Below are positions 33,191 through 41,228 of a stretch of 42,157 bases of DNA, in pieces. Each line of letters opens with the position of its first letter. The stretch's first letter is position 1. The stretch lies in NCBI GenBank assembly GCA_028867755.1, contig JAGWFT010000001.1:1193992-1236148 (forward strand), written 5' to 3'. Under the pieces are notes generated by a model that worked only from the letters and a program-made list of their open reading frames with translations, searched no databases and was not told the origin of the DNA. Made by a program: the position numbers and the translations under genes. The stretch is from Nitrososphaerota archaeon (GTDB lineage Archaea; Thermoproteota; Nitrososphaeria; Nitrososphaerales; Nitrosopumilaceae).

Positions 33191-33805
33191 TTAGGATTTT
33201 CTAAACTTTCCTTCCATAACAATTTCATCAAGCGGTTTTCGACCACTTGGGATCTCGCGTTGTTGGAGTTCGGCTGAAAGTTTTTCTTTTGGGGCCTTTT
33301 TTCCAATCGCTATCATGGCTGCCACTTCATATTCATCTGGCACTTCAAGGTCTTTTTTGGCCTTGTCATAATCAAATCCCTGCATTGCATGCGTGGAAAA
33401 CCCTTGCGATGTAGCTTGTATTGCAAGATTTTCCCAGGCAGAACCTGTATCGAATTGGTGTGTAATCGATGGTTTGTTATTATATTCAAAGGTCGTCCTT
33501 GATACAACTACCACCAGTACAGATGCATTAGAACACCATTGCTTGTTAGCATCCACAAGCAAATTAAACAGTAGATTCCAATTCTTTGAGTTACGTTTTG
33601 CATAGATAAATCGCCATGGTTGATTGTTAAATGATGAGGGAGCCCATCGAGCTGCTTCAAAGAGTGAAAAAAGATCTGTATCACTCATCTCTTCACCGCT
33701 AAATGAACGAGGAGACCATCTGTTTAGTATGTTATGATCAACTTTGTATGATATCTTTCTTATCTTTTGAATATCTGGATCTATCATATCATTAATTATT
33801 TCCAT
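33191..33805 (-). CDS. Nitroreductase-family FMN oxidoreductase
   Basis: The 204-residue protein has the family's N-terminal NRWSPRSFSGEEMSDTDLFS and FEAARWAPSSFNNQPWRFIY, where the Arg-Ser and Ser-Ser-Asn-Gln segments contact FMN. The middle contains GSAWENLAIQATSQGFSTHA and the end AAMIAIGKKAP. Such proteins reduce nitro compounds, quinones or flavins with NAD(P)H; the physiological substrate is unknown. It is a compact single-domain member, unlike the double SagB-type protein at 5714-7222. Confidence 0.88.
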   Translation of the reverse strand: MEIINDMIDPDIQKIRKISYKVDHNILNRWSPRSFSGEEMSDTDLFSLFEAARWAPSSFNNQPWRFIYAKRNSKNWNLLFNLLVDANKQWCSNASVLVVVVSRTTFEYNNKPSITHQFDTGSAWENLAIQATSQGFSTHAMQGFDYDKAKKDLEVPDEYEVAAMIAIGKKAPKEKLSAELQQREIPSGRKPLDEIVMEGKFRKS

Positions 33806-33842
33806 TCATACTTAAAGATAATAAAAAAATGTCGTGAAAACA

Positions 33843-35021
33843 TCATTTCAGACGTAGTTTTGAAACTGCTTTGATTATGTTTTTCTGTATTCTCTTATCG
33901 TATGTGTCAGGTATGATGTTATCATAATGAAGTTCTTTATCTGATACAGTTTTTGCTATTGCCTTTGCTGTAGCAAGAAGTAACTTTAGTGTGATCTTGT
34001 TGATTTTTTTATCCAATATGGCTCTCATAAGATGCGGAAATACCAATGCGTTATTGACCTTATTTGGATACAGATAACTTCCAGTTGCTATAATTTTTGC
34101 ACCAGATGCTTTTGCAATCTCAGGTTTTATTTCAGGATCAGGATTTGTAAGTGCAAAAATTATTGGATCACGATTCATCTCTTTTATCATTGTAGAAGTT
34201 ATCAAGTTTTTCTTTCCTGATACTCCAATGAAGACATCGGCATTTTTCAGTGCGTCATATAGCAGGCCTTTTTCTCGTTTTGGGTTTGTCATACTTCCGA
34301 GTTCTTTTTTGTATTTGTTCATGTTTTCAGGTCTTCCCTTGTAAATCATACCATCAGAATCTGTGACAAGTATATTTTTACAGCCAGCCGCGACAAGTAA
34401 TTTACATATGCCATAGCCAGCAGATCCAGCTCCTGCAACTACGATTCTTACTGTAGGTAGTTGTTTTTTTGTAAGTTTTAATGAATTAAGCAATGCCGAT
34501 AATACTACCACCGAGGTACCATGCCTGTCATCATGAAAGATTGGGATTGGTAGTGATTTTTCTAGCTCGTCTGATATTTCCATTACTTTTGGAGATTCAA
34601 TATCTTCCAAATTTATGGCGCCAAACATTGGCTCTATTGCCTTAATTGTAGCAATGATTTCTTCTTTCTTTGTAGTGTTAACGCAAACTGGAAATGCGCT
34701 TATGCCTCCAAATTCTCGGTACAATACAGCCTTTCCTTCCATGACTGGTATTGCCGCATATGGTCCTATGTTTCCAAGTCCGAGTATTCTTGTGCCGTCA
34801 GTCACTATAGCTACATTATTTCCTTTAGATGTTAACTCATATTTTTTTTCTTGGTTACGATAGATTTCTTCGCATACTGCTGCAACCCCTGGAGTATAGA
34901 TCAATTTTATTTCGTTAGATCTTAGATTCTTAATCTTTCCTGTGACAATTATCTTGCCTTTTAATTTCTTGTGTAATAATAATGCCTTCCTTGAGTTTTT
35001 ATCAAAAGCCATATTGATCAT
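33843..35021 (-). CDS. Malic enzyme (malate dehydrogenase, oxaloacetate-decarboxylating)
   Basis: Malic enzyme converts malate to pyruvate and CO2 with NAD(P). The 392-residue protein contains the catalytic Tyr region YTPGVAAVCEEI, the Lys region PVMEGKAVLYREFGGI, the metal ligands in NLEDIESPK and FHDDRHGTSVV, and a Rossmann motif VVAGAGSAGYGICKLL. There is no C-terminal phosphotransacetylase-like domain, so it is the short type. The start may be the fourth codon (MAFDKNS). In an autotroph it would link C4 intermediates to pyruvate or produce NADPH. Confidence 0.93.
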   Translation of the reverse strand: MINMAFDKNSRKALLLHKKLKGKIIVTGKIKNLRSNEIKLIYTPGVAAVCEEIYRNQEKKYELTSKGNNVAIVTDGTRILGLGNIGPYAAIPVMEGKAVLYREFGGISAFPVCVNTTKKEEIIATIKAIEPMFGAINLEDIESPKVMEISDELEKSLPIPIFHDDRHGTSVVVLSALLNSLKLTKKQLPTVRIVVAGAGSAGYGICKLLVAAGCKNILVTDSDGMIYKGRPENMNKYKKELGSMTNPKREKGLLYDALKNADVFIGVSGKKNLITSTMIKEMNRDPIIFALTNPDPEIKPEIAKASGAKIIATGSYLYPNKVNNALVFPHLMRAILDKKINKITLKLLLATAKAIAKTVSDKELHYDNIIPDTYDKRIQKNIIKAVSKLRLK

Positions 35022-35068
35022 CCTAAAAGAGTATTATCCTTTTAATCATTTTCAAACAATAGTTACAA

Positions 35069-35629
35069 TTATACTCTGTCGTCAGTATGTGCATATTTTT
35101 TATCAAGCCTGTAGATTATCGTGTTCTCAGTTAAATCAAATCTTATGTTACAGCCAAGTTCTTTGAATGCAGACTGGTAAAAATCCCTAAAGTGTTTTGA
35201 CCATTTAATTCCCATATCATGTCTCATTATGAATTTGACTTCATTTTTATCTTCGAGCTGAGTAAAACTAAAACCTGCAGCTTTTGCCCTTCCACGCAAA
35301 ACAGATATCCATTCCCAGACATCATACTTGCCTTTCATTGCAAATAGCATGTCTTTTGAAACAACTCTTCCTTTTTCCTCTGCAATACTTTGTATTGTTT
35401 TTTCGTCGAGTTTATCAAACCACGCCATGAGAAGCACTTTTGACACTGGTACCCATCCAGATTTTGACGCTACAATATCCCAGTCCACTGCGTGTGCAAG
35501 AAGTTGGTTTACCAATGCATTAAGAGTGATTCTCTCAAACGCAGCATGAGATTTGATCTTGTCTAGAACTGTCTTATCTATCCTAAATGTTACTGTCTTG
35601 TTTTTCTCTGCGGTTGATTCATCGTCCAT
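35069..35629 (-). CDS. Ribbon-helix-helix protein with large C-terminal domain
   Basis: The protein has 186 residues. The N-terminal RHH motif (about 10-50) reads KTVTFRIDKTVLDKIKSHAA followed by ERITLNALVNQLLAHAVDWD, the strand-helix-helix of CopG/Arc-type DNA-binding proteins. The remaining 130 residues (WVPVSKVLLMAWFDKLDEKT, VKFIMRHDMGIKWSKHFRDF, IIYRLDKKY) form an unknown mixed domain that might sense a ligand. A box A (ATATTAAT on the minus strand, about 35653-35661) is preceded by tandem CATTTGCA repeats, suggesting autoregulation. Confidence 0.78.
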   Translation of the reverse strand: MDDESTAEKNKTVTFRIDKTVLDKIKSHAAFERITLNALVNQLLAHAVDWDIVASKSGWVPVSKVLLMAWFDKLDEKTIQSIAEEKGRVVSKDMLFAMKGKYDVWEWISVLRGRAKAAGFSFTQLEDKNEVKFIMRHDMGIKWSKHFRDFYQSAFKELGCNIRFDLTENTIIYRLDKKYAHTDDRV

Positions 35630-35675
35630 TACACAGTTTTTAGCTACGCACTGATTAATATTGCTTAAGAGAGTT

Positions 35676-35693
35676 CATTTGCACTCATTTGCA
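35676..35693. promoter_or_regulatory. Tandem CATTTGCA direct repeats upstream of the RHH gene
   Basis: CATTTGCA occurs twice (35676-35683 and 35686-35693), 10 bp apart and thus on the same face of the helix, about 15 bp upstream of the box A. RHH dimers bind such tandem sites side by side. The same core (ATTTGCA) appears in the inverted repeat at 37200-37220. Confidence 0.5.
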
Positions 35694-35764
35694 ACATATC
35701 AAAATATACGACTATGCAGATTACACTGTAAGAAATACCTCATAGTGAAACAAAATCTTACAGA

Positions 35765-37150
35765 TCATTCAACGTAATGTTTCACTATCAACTGATCATA
35801 AAATCTAACTGACTTTATGTTAACAAACTCTAGCATGCCATACCTTGATAGTTCTCTTCCAAAACCACTTTGTTTTACTCCGCCAAAAGGAACCCGAGGA
35901 TCAGATACAACAACGTTGTTTACCGTGACAATTCCAGACTCTACGAGTCTGGATAGTTTGTCAGCCTTGTCCAGATTCTGGGTCCAAATACTTCCCCCAA
36001 GACCATATTGTGATTCATTAGCAAGATGTATTGCTTCCACCTCATCTTCCACAATTGTTACTGGTGCAACAGGTCCAAATGCCTCTTCTTGGGCTATGCG
36101 CATCTTTGGTGTGATGCTACCAAGTATTGTCGGACTGTAAAAGTACCCCTTACCGTTGAGCCTCTTGCCTCCAGTTAGCACTTCGGCTCCCTTTTCTACG
36201 GCATCCTTTACAAGATCCTCTATTTTTTCAAGACCTGCCAAATTTACTAGAGGCCCCATGTCAGTGTCTTCAGAAGTTGGATCACCCACACGAAGCTTTT
36301 CGGTTTTTTGGACAAATTTTTCAATAAATTCTTTGGCAAGGTTTCTTGTAACAAAGAATCTTTTAGATGCAATACAGCTTTGTCCACAGTTGATAAAGCG
36401 ACCTTTAACCGCACCTGCCGATGCTTTTTCAGCATCTGCATCTGAACACACTATAAAAGGATCGCTACCACCAAGCTCTAGGACGCATTTTTTTATTTTA
36501 GAAGTTGCACGTTGTGCAACTTTTGAGCCTGCCATATTGCTACCGGTAAATGTTACAGCATTAACAGAGTCTACAAGTTGTTCAGCCATGGTAGAGTCAG
36601 CAATTGCAGTTTGGAAAACTCCGTCAGGCAGACCTGCTTTTTTGAACATGTTTTCAATCTCTATTCCACACTGCATTGTTGCGCTTGCTGGCTTTAGAAC
36701 AATAGTGTTTCCTGCCATCAACGATGGAGCTGCAAATCTCAGAGCCTGCCAATATGGAAAGTTCCATGGCATTATGCTTCCAATTACTCCAATTGGCTCA
36801 AACGCTATGAAGCTCTTTCTGGCATCGGTGTTTATGGATTCATCATGAAGAAAGGTTCCTCCATTATCTGCATAAAACTCCATAACCCAAGCGCATTTTT
36901 CAACTTCAGACAACGCTTCCTTGATAGTCTTTCCCATCTCTTTAGTGGCAATAGATGCCAGTTGTTGCTTGTTCTTTCGCAAAACATCAGCAAGGATATT
37001 GATAAAATCAGATCTTCTTTTAATATCGACTTTCCAATCAGAGAAAGCCTTTTTTGACTTTACTATTTTTTTATCCAGTTCTTCTTTTGTAATCACTTCA
37101 TATTGTGCCAGAACTTCCTCTGTTGCAGGATTAACTGTCTTAATTATCAT
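35765..37150 (-). CDS. NAD(P)-dependent aldehyde dehydrogenase, succinate-semialdehyde dehydrogenase-like
   Basis: The protein has 461 residues. The active-site set is complete: Asn130 in PWNFPYW, Glu225 in LELGGSDPF and Cys259 in NCGQSCIASKRFF. The EEAFGPVAPV and VPFGGVKQSGFGRELS regions complete the ALDH hallmarks. The length and GGTFLHDE region are close to succinate-semialdehyde dehydrogenases. In ammonia-oxidising archaea succinic semialdehyde is an intermediate of the carbon-fixation cycle, so this enzyme could oxidise spare semialdehyde to succinate. A box A (GATTATATAC on the minus strand, about 37171-37183) lies near its ATG, beside the inverted repeat at 37200-37220. Confidence 0.88.
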   Translation of the reverse strand: MIIKTVNPATEEVLAQYEVITKEELDKKIVKSKKAFSDWKVDIKRRSDFINILADVLRKNKQQLASIATKEMGKTIKEALSEVEKCAWVMEFYADNGGTFLHDESINTDARKSFIAFEPIGVIGSIMPWNFPYWQALRFAAPSLMAGNTIVLKPASATMQCGIEIENMFKKAGLPDGVFQTAIADSTMAEQLVDSVNAVTFTGSNMAGSKVAQRATSKIKKCVLELGGSDPFIVCSDADAEKASAGAVKGRFINCGQSCIASKRFFVTRNLAKEFIEKFVQKTEKLRVGDPTSEDTDMGPLVNLAGLEKIEDLVKDAVEKGAEVLTGGKRLNGKGYFYSPTILGSITPKMRIAQEEAFGPVAPVTIVEDEVEAIHLANESQYGLGGSIWTQNLDKADKLSRLVESGIVTVNNVVVSDPRVPFGGVKQSGFGRELSRYGMLEFVNIKSVRFYDQLIVKHYVE

Positions 37151-37199
37151 ATATCTGGGTAAGATGAGACGTTGTATATAATCTTCCGACTATTTAGGG

Positions 37200-37220
37200 T
37201 TGCAAATGATTAATTTGCAA
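37200..37220. promoter_or_regulatory. Inverted repeat between aldehyde dehydrogenase and patatin-like genes
   Basis: TTGCAAAT-GATTA-ATTTGCAA is a perfect 8-bp inverted repeat with a 5-bp spacer. It lies between the two divergent promoters, with box A-like TTTTAATATTTTAAAC (about 37230-37245) to the right. It shares ATTTGCA with the tandem repeats in front of the RHH gene. Confidence 0.6.
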
Positions 37221-37261
37221 TTTCAAAGCTTTTAATATTTTAAACAAGAAAGAGCATACAG

Positions 37262-38362
37262 ATGCAATCCCTTTCTTCTCGCGAGAAACAAGACTTGCAA
37301 CAACAAGAGACAGTTCTTGTCTTGCAAGGAGGTGGTTCTCTTGGAGCTTATGAATGCGGTGTTTACAAGGCCTTGCATAGACATGGCATAAAGTTTGACA
37401 TTGTAGCAGGAACATCAATTGGGGCAGTAAATGCAGCAATCATTACTGGCAGTAGAAGTGATGAGCCGGCAAAGGCGCTAGAAGATTTTTGGCTGGATTT
37501 GTCAGAAGGTGTAACCCCCAGCAGCTTACCTGATGGGATACGACCATACTTTGCTGCAACGTATTCTGCAATTTTTGGAAACGCCAAAATGTTCTTTCCA
37601 AAATGGTTTGCACCAAGCCCAGATTACTTTATGCCATATTTTTGGCAGTATCTTTACGACATAACTCCTCTTAAAAATACACTAAACCAATATGTTGATT
37701 TTCAAAAAATTCGAAACTCTAATGGACCAAGGCTTATAATAACATCTACCGATGTTCAAAATGCAAAGCCTTCTGTTTTTGATAGCAAATATGATAACAT
37801 TGAAGCAGACCACATCTTGGCTAGTGCAGGATATCCATTCTACGGAATATCTTGGACCCAAAAGAGCGGAAAATATCTCTGGGACGGTACTCTTCTGAGC
37901 AACACACCTCTTCGTGAAGTAATTAACGCTTCACCAAAACACGACAAGAAAGTCTACGTCGTGGATCTCTTTCCAAAAAATCACCCAGAACTTCCAAGTA
38001 ACATGTTTGAGGTCTGGCACAGGGCAAGGGATATCATGTATACTGACAAGACAGAGCATAACGTACACATGTCAAAGATAATCACGCGTTACTTGAAGTT
38101 AATACGAGAGATGCATGATATACTTGGCTCTTCCACACTTGATGAAAAGGCCAAGGCCAAATTTGCACTGTTGGAAACAGAATATCATAAACTTGCCTCA
38201 GATCGTGGAGGCATCATAGATAAAATAATAAGAATACAGCGAGAGGAGCATTTTCATTTTCTCTTAGAGGATGCAGACTTTTCTCTTGCCACAATAAGAG
38301 AATTGATAGAAAGAGGCGAAAGAGATACCAAGCAGGCATTAGCTACAAGCAGTGCAGAGTAG
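37262..38362 (+). CDS. Patatin-like phospholipase with DUF3734-like C-terminus
   Basis: The 366-residue lipid acyl hydrolase contains the oxyanion motif QGGGSLGAYECGVY, the nucleophile Ser52 in GTSIG and the dyad Asp208 in WDGTLLSN, all in order. The C-terminal 130 residues (YVVDLFPKNHPELPSN, MFEVWHRARDIMYTD and further helices) match the DUF3734 extension found on bacterial relatives near PHA genes. No signal peptide is present, so it acts inside the cell, perhaps at lipid or granule surfaces. It is the first gene of the rightward PHA-side cluster. Confidence 0.88.
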   Translation: MQSLSSREKQDLQQQETVLVLQGGGSLGAYECGVYKALHRHGIKFDIVAGTSIGAVNAAIITGSRSDEPAKALEDFWLDLSEGVTPSSLPDGIRPYFAATYSAIFGNAKMFFPKWFAPSPDYFMPYFWQYLYDITPLKNTLNQYVDFQKIRNSNGPRLIITSTDVQNAKPSVFDSKYDNIEADHILASAGYPFYGISWTQKSGKYLWDGTLLSNTPLREVINASPKHDKKVYVVDLFPKNHPELPSNMFEVWHRARDIMYTDKTEHNVHMSKIITRYLKLIREMHDILGSSTLDEKAKAKFALLETEYHKLASDRGGIIDKIIRIQREEHFHFLLEDADFSLATIRELIERGERDTKQALATSSAE

Positions 38363-38462
38363 ATCTAGTACATAGACAAAAAATTGACTAAAGACAATTT
38401 ACACAGTGTCAAATGATTATAACGAAAAAGACTTATCATACATGTTTTTACTGTACACATAG

Positions 38463-39260
38463 TTGCAAACCAAGTTTGCAGATGTCTGGGGGCACAAAGT
38501 AAGGTACTTTGAGGATGGTAGGTCAGATAAAACGATCATTTTACTACATGGATTAGGCGGCTCGGCAGAGAGATGGTTAAAGGTCATACCCATCCTAAGT
38601 CCAAGATACAGGGTTATCGCTCCAGATATGATCGGGTTTGGACATAGCGACAAACCATCGGAGGACTATACAATAGAGTTTTTTGGCAAGTTCTTGACTG
38701 CTTTTATCAATACACTGGGATTGAAAACAGTGATTCTTGTAGGCACTTCACTTGGAGGACAAATTGCAGCCAAGTGTGCAAGCAGTAATGATATGATAGA
38801 GAAACTTGTGCTTGTTGCCCCCTCTGGAGCTATGAAGCAATCAACTGCAGCAGTTGATGCCTACATGATGGCAGCACTGTATCCTAATCATGCAAGTGCC
38901 AAGACTGCATTTGAAATGATGTCCAATTCAGGCACCGTAGATGAATTTACTGTATTTGATTTTGTAAAAAGAATGTCTGCTCCAAATGCAAAACTTGCAT
39001 TCATCTCTTCAGTACTTGGAATTAAGAACTCAAAGATAGAAGATAGTTTAGAGAAAATTATGGTCCCCACCTTATTGGTGTGGGGAAAAGAAGACAGAGT
39101 GATACCTATTGAGCATGCCAATCAATTTGTTACCTCGATTAAGAATTGTCAGTTTCTAGAGTTAAATGACTGCGGCCACTTGCCACATGTAGAAAAACCA
39201 GAGCTTTTTTCAGATTCAGTCTTGGAATTTTTAAGCTCAAAGATCATACTGGCCAAATAA
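38463..39260 (+). CDS. Alpha/beta hydrolase
   Basis: The protein has 265 residues and a TTG start. The catalytic triad reads Ser96 in GTSLGG, Asp211 in GKEDRVIP and His239 in CGHLPHVEKP; the oxyanion region is LLHGLGGSAERW. It resembles esterases and meta-cleavage-type hydrolases. Its position between the patatin and phasin genes suggests a role in polyester turnover (depolymerase or oligomer hydrolase), but this is inferred. The gene beginning at 42084 encodes the N-terminus of a very similar protein (VNGSKIRYVEEG versus VWGHKVRYFEDG). Confidence 0.85.
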   Translation: MQTKFADVWGHKVRYFEDGRSDKTIILLHGLGGSAERWLKVIPILSPRYRVIAPDMIGFGHSDKPSEDYTIEFFGKFLTAFINTLGLKTVILVGTSLGGQIAAKCASSNDMIEKLVLVAPSGAMKQSTAAVDAYMMAALYPNHASAKTAFEMMSNSGTVDEFTVFDFVKRMSAPNAKLAFISSVLGIKNSKIEDSLEKIMVPTLLVWGKEDRVIPIEHANQFVTSIKNCQFLELNDCGHLPHVEKPELFSDSVLEFLSSKIILAK

Positions 39261-39281
39261 CAATAGTTAAATACCACTATA

Positions 39282-39316
39282 TGGTAATGATTACCAATGA
39301 GTGGTAATGACAACCA
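39282..39316. promoter_or_regulatory. Two operator-like repeats flanking the AbrB-phasin start codon
   Basis: TGGTAATGATTACCA (39282-39296) is a perfect 7-1-7 palindrome that ends on the base before the ATG. TGGTAATGACAACCA (39302-39316) is an imperfect second copy just inside the coding region. The centres are exactly 20 bp apart, about two helical turns. A weak TACCA half-site (39272-39276) sits another 20 bp upstream, next to a TTAAATA box. This is ideal for binding by the AbrB domain of the encoded protein. Confidence 0.6.
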
Positions 39317-39716
39317 ATACGAACCAACCGAAATGTTCCGCGAATGGATACAGAGAAGCGGAAAAGCACAGATGGATTTCATGAGGACGTTTGGTGATAT
39401 AATGAACAGAAACAACCAACTCAACCCCCTGGATACATTAAAGGAGATGACAGACAAGACAGTCAAAGCCCAATCTGATTTTGTACAAAATCTCACAGAT
39501 ATGCAATCCAAAAACATGAACAACTTGTTTAACCCTTCACAATTCTTACCTTCACTCCTATCATGGGGGACCTTTAAAACATCAGTCGGAAGTAATGGTC
39601 GCATTTCGATACCGGAAGCTGAACGAGACGCTCTTGGAATCAAGGAAGATGACCTTGTCCAAGTAATCGTCATGCCGGTCGAAAGGAGAAAACAAAAAGA
39701 GGAGGTGGAAAAGTGA
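39297..39716 (+). CDS. Phasin-like protein fused to an AbrB/SpoVT DNA-binding domain
   Basis: The protein has 139 residues. The N-terminal 85 residues are helical and amphipathic (MFREWIQRSGKAQMDFMRTF, DTLKEMTDKTVKAQSDFVQN), as in phasins that coat polyhydroxyalkanoate granules. The C-terminal 45 (about 93-130) are an AbrB swapped-hairpin: VGSNGRISIPEAERDALGIK, EDDLVQVIVMP. In haloarchaea a phasin and an AbrB-like repressor (PhaR) are separate neighbouring products; here they look joined. Free protein could repress its own promoter and be titrated by granules. Its stop overlaps the next GTG by 4 bp. Confidence 0.75.
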   Translation: MSGNDNQYEPTEMFREWIQRSGKAQMDFMRTFGDIMNRNNQLNPLDTLKEMTDKTVKAQSDFVQNLTDMQSKNMNNLFNPSQFLPSLLSWGTFKTSVGSNGRISIPEAERDALGIKEDDLVQVIVMPVERRKQKEEVEK

Positions 39717-40129
39717 GTAAAACAACAGAGACAAAAGATATCTTTGCAGTACACAAGCAAAATGTTAACCGATGCTTTGATGAAGCAGAAAAAAACGTTG
39801 CACAGTATTTGCAAGCAGTTACTAACCTACAGCAAGAATATGCAACTGCATGCAAACATACAATTGAGAACGCAATTTCAATGCAGCAAGAATATGCTTC
39901 AAGAACAGGCCTATCTACAAACGTACCATCAACATACTTCAAGATAGTTAATGATGCAACAGAAGAGATAGTAAAAACTAGTTCTGTTCAAAACAAAGCC
40001 GTGCTTGCAGCAATCGATGCAGTCAGACAAAACGTAAAGACATTCAATGATAACACAAAAGCGTTTTCAGATATGAATGCAAACATACTGCAATCTTGGT
40101 TCTCAGCATGGACACCAGTAAGAAATTAG
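39713..40129 (+). CDS. phaP: Phasin-like granule protein
   Basis: The protein has 138 residues and a GTG start in GTGA overlap with the preceding gene. It is wholly helical, rich in Gln, Asn and Ala with few charges, with repeated amphipathic stretches (EKNVAQYLQAVTNLQQEYAT, HTIENAISMQQEYASR, VLAAIDAVRQNVKTFND) and WFSAWTP near the end. This matches phasin-family composition and size. With phaC and phaE opposite, a PHA granule coat function is likely. Confidence 0.72.
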   Translation: MSKTTETKDIFAVHKQNVNRCFDEAEKNVAQYLQAVTNLQQEYATACKHTIENAISMQQEYASRTGLSTNVPSTYFKIVNDATEEIVKTSSVQNKAVLAAIDAVRQNVKTFNDNTKAFSDMNANILQSWFSAWTPVRN

Positions 40130-40157
40130 ATAATAATATCTAAAATTCTTTCTTCTT

Positions 40158-41228
40158 TTATTTTTCAGATCTTTCTTTTAGCCATTGACCAAGTTCTGGC
40201 AATACTCTTTTTTGAGAAAATGAGCTGGCTATCATCCCTACATGTCCAGTTGCATACATCCTCAGCGTCTTGTCTTCGCTAGATACAGCATAGTGTATTG
40301 GCATGCTACATTCTGGCGATACGAGATGATCTCCTACTGCAACTTGAGTAAAGACAGGCATCGATATATTTTTGAGATTTATCTGTTTTCCTGCCACATG
40401 CATCTGGTTTCTTATCAACAAATTGTCCTGGTAAACATTTTTTATCCATTCTCTGAAAAGCTCACCTGGGATAGAAGGTGTATCGCTTAGCCACTTTTCC
40501 ACACGGATAAAGTTTTCAACGTATTCTTTATTGTGTATGTTTTTGAAGAATTGAACATATTTTTCAAGGCCCTGTTCGAAGGGCTTTAAGATTGAGAACA
40601 TATAGTACATGAATTCTGGAGGCATGTTGCCAATTGTATCTACCATCTTGTCAACATCCATGTGTTTTGCCAAGTTTGCTACTACTGTACTATCTCTGCT
40701 ACCATCAATCACAGGAGCCGTGAGAACCAGATTTTTTATCTTCTCAGGATATAATGATGCATAGACAGTGGACAGTGTACCTCCGGTACAATACCCCTGC
40801 AGGGAAACCTTGTCAACAGATGATTCGTTGAGAATAAAATTAACACAGTTATCCATATAGCCATTTACATAATCATCAAACCCGAGATATTTGTCCATGG
40901 TAGTTGGAGCACCCCAATCTATCAAGTATACATCCAGGCCTTGATCCAGCATGTTTCTGACCCAGCTTTTTTGTGGATGGATATCCAGTATGTGATATCT
41001 GTTTATTAGAGCATATGCTATCAACAGCGGAGTTTTCACCTGTTTTTGCTGTGAAGAATTAAAATGCAGTAGTCTCATCTTACCTTCAGAATATACAACG
41101 TCATACGGAGTCATCTCCATGCTGATTTCATCAGGAGCTGCAACCAACTTTGGTGCGTCAAGAATGTTTTTATTCATCTGCAGAAATTCTGCCAATATTC
41201 TTGGGTCTATCCTAAGTTCACTTGCCAT
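40158..41228 (-). CDS. phaC: Class III polyhydroxyalkanoate synthase, catalytic subunit PhaC
   Basis: PhaC polymerises 3-hydroxyacyl-CoA into polyester. The start ATG at 41228 gives 356 residues, the usual class III length. A longer frame begins 84 bases upstream but runs through phaE, and an SD-like GGAG precedes 41228. The catalytic Cys147 lies in the lipase-box variant GYCTGG, with Asp300 in VGDHLVSP and His329 in TGHVGM. Other marks are LINRYHILDIHP and DVYLIDWGAP. The gene overlaps phaE by 11 bases (ATGGCAAGTGA), so the subunits are co-translated. Confidence 0.93.
   Translation of the reverse strand: MASELRIDPRILAEFLQMNKNILDAPKLVAAPDEISMEMTPYDVVYSEGKMRLLHFNSSQQKQVKTPLLIAYALINRYHILDIHPQKSWVRNMLDQGLDVYLIDWGAPTTMDKYLGFDDYVNGYMDNCVNFILNESSVDKVSLQGYCTGGTLSTVYASLYPEKIKNLVLTAPVIDGSRDSTVVANLAKHMDVDKMVDTIGNMPPEFMYYMFSILKPFEQGLEKYVQFFKNIHNKEYVENFIRVEKWLSDTPSIPGELFREWIKNVYQDNLLIRNQMHVAGKQINLKNISMPVFTQVAVGDHLVSPECSMPIHYAVSSEDKTLRMYATGHVGMIASSFSQKRVLPELGQWLKERSEK

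Noticed and set aside
36156-36848. 230-codon plus-strand frame
   Set aside because: It is the mirror of the aldehyde dehydrogenase gene, whose active-site motifs are intact; the antisense translation has no recognisable domain.
39149-39814. 221-codon minus-strand frame rich in Cys, Phe and Ser
   Set aside because: It is antisense to the alpha/beta hydrolase end, the AbrB-phasin gene and the phasin gene; its composition is typical of a shadow frame.
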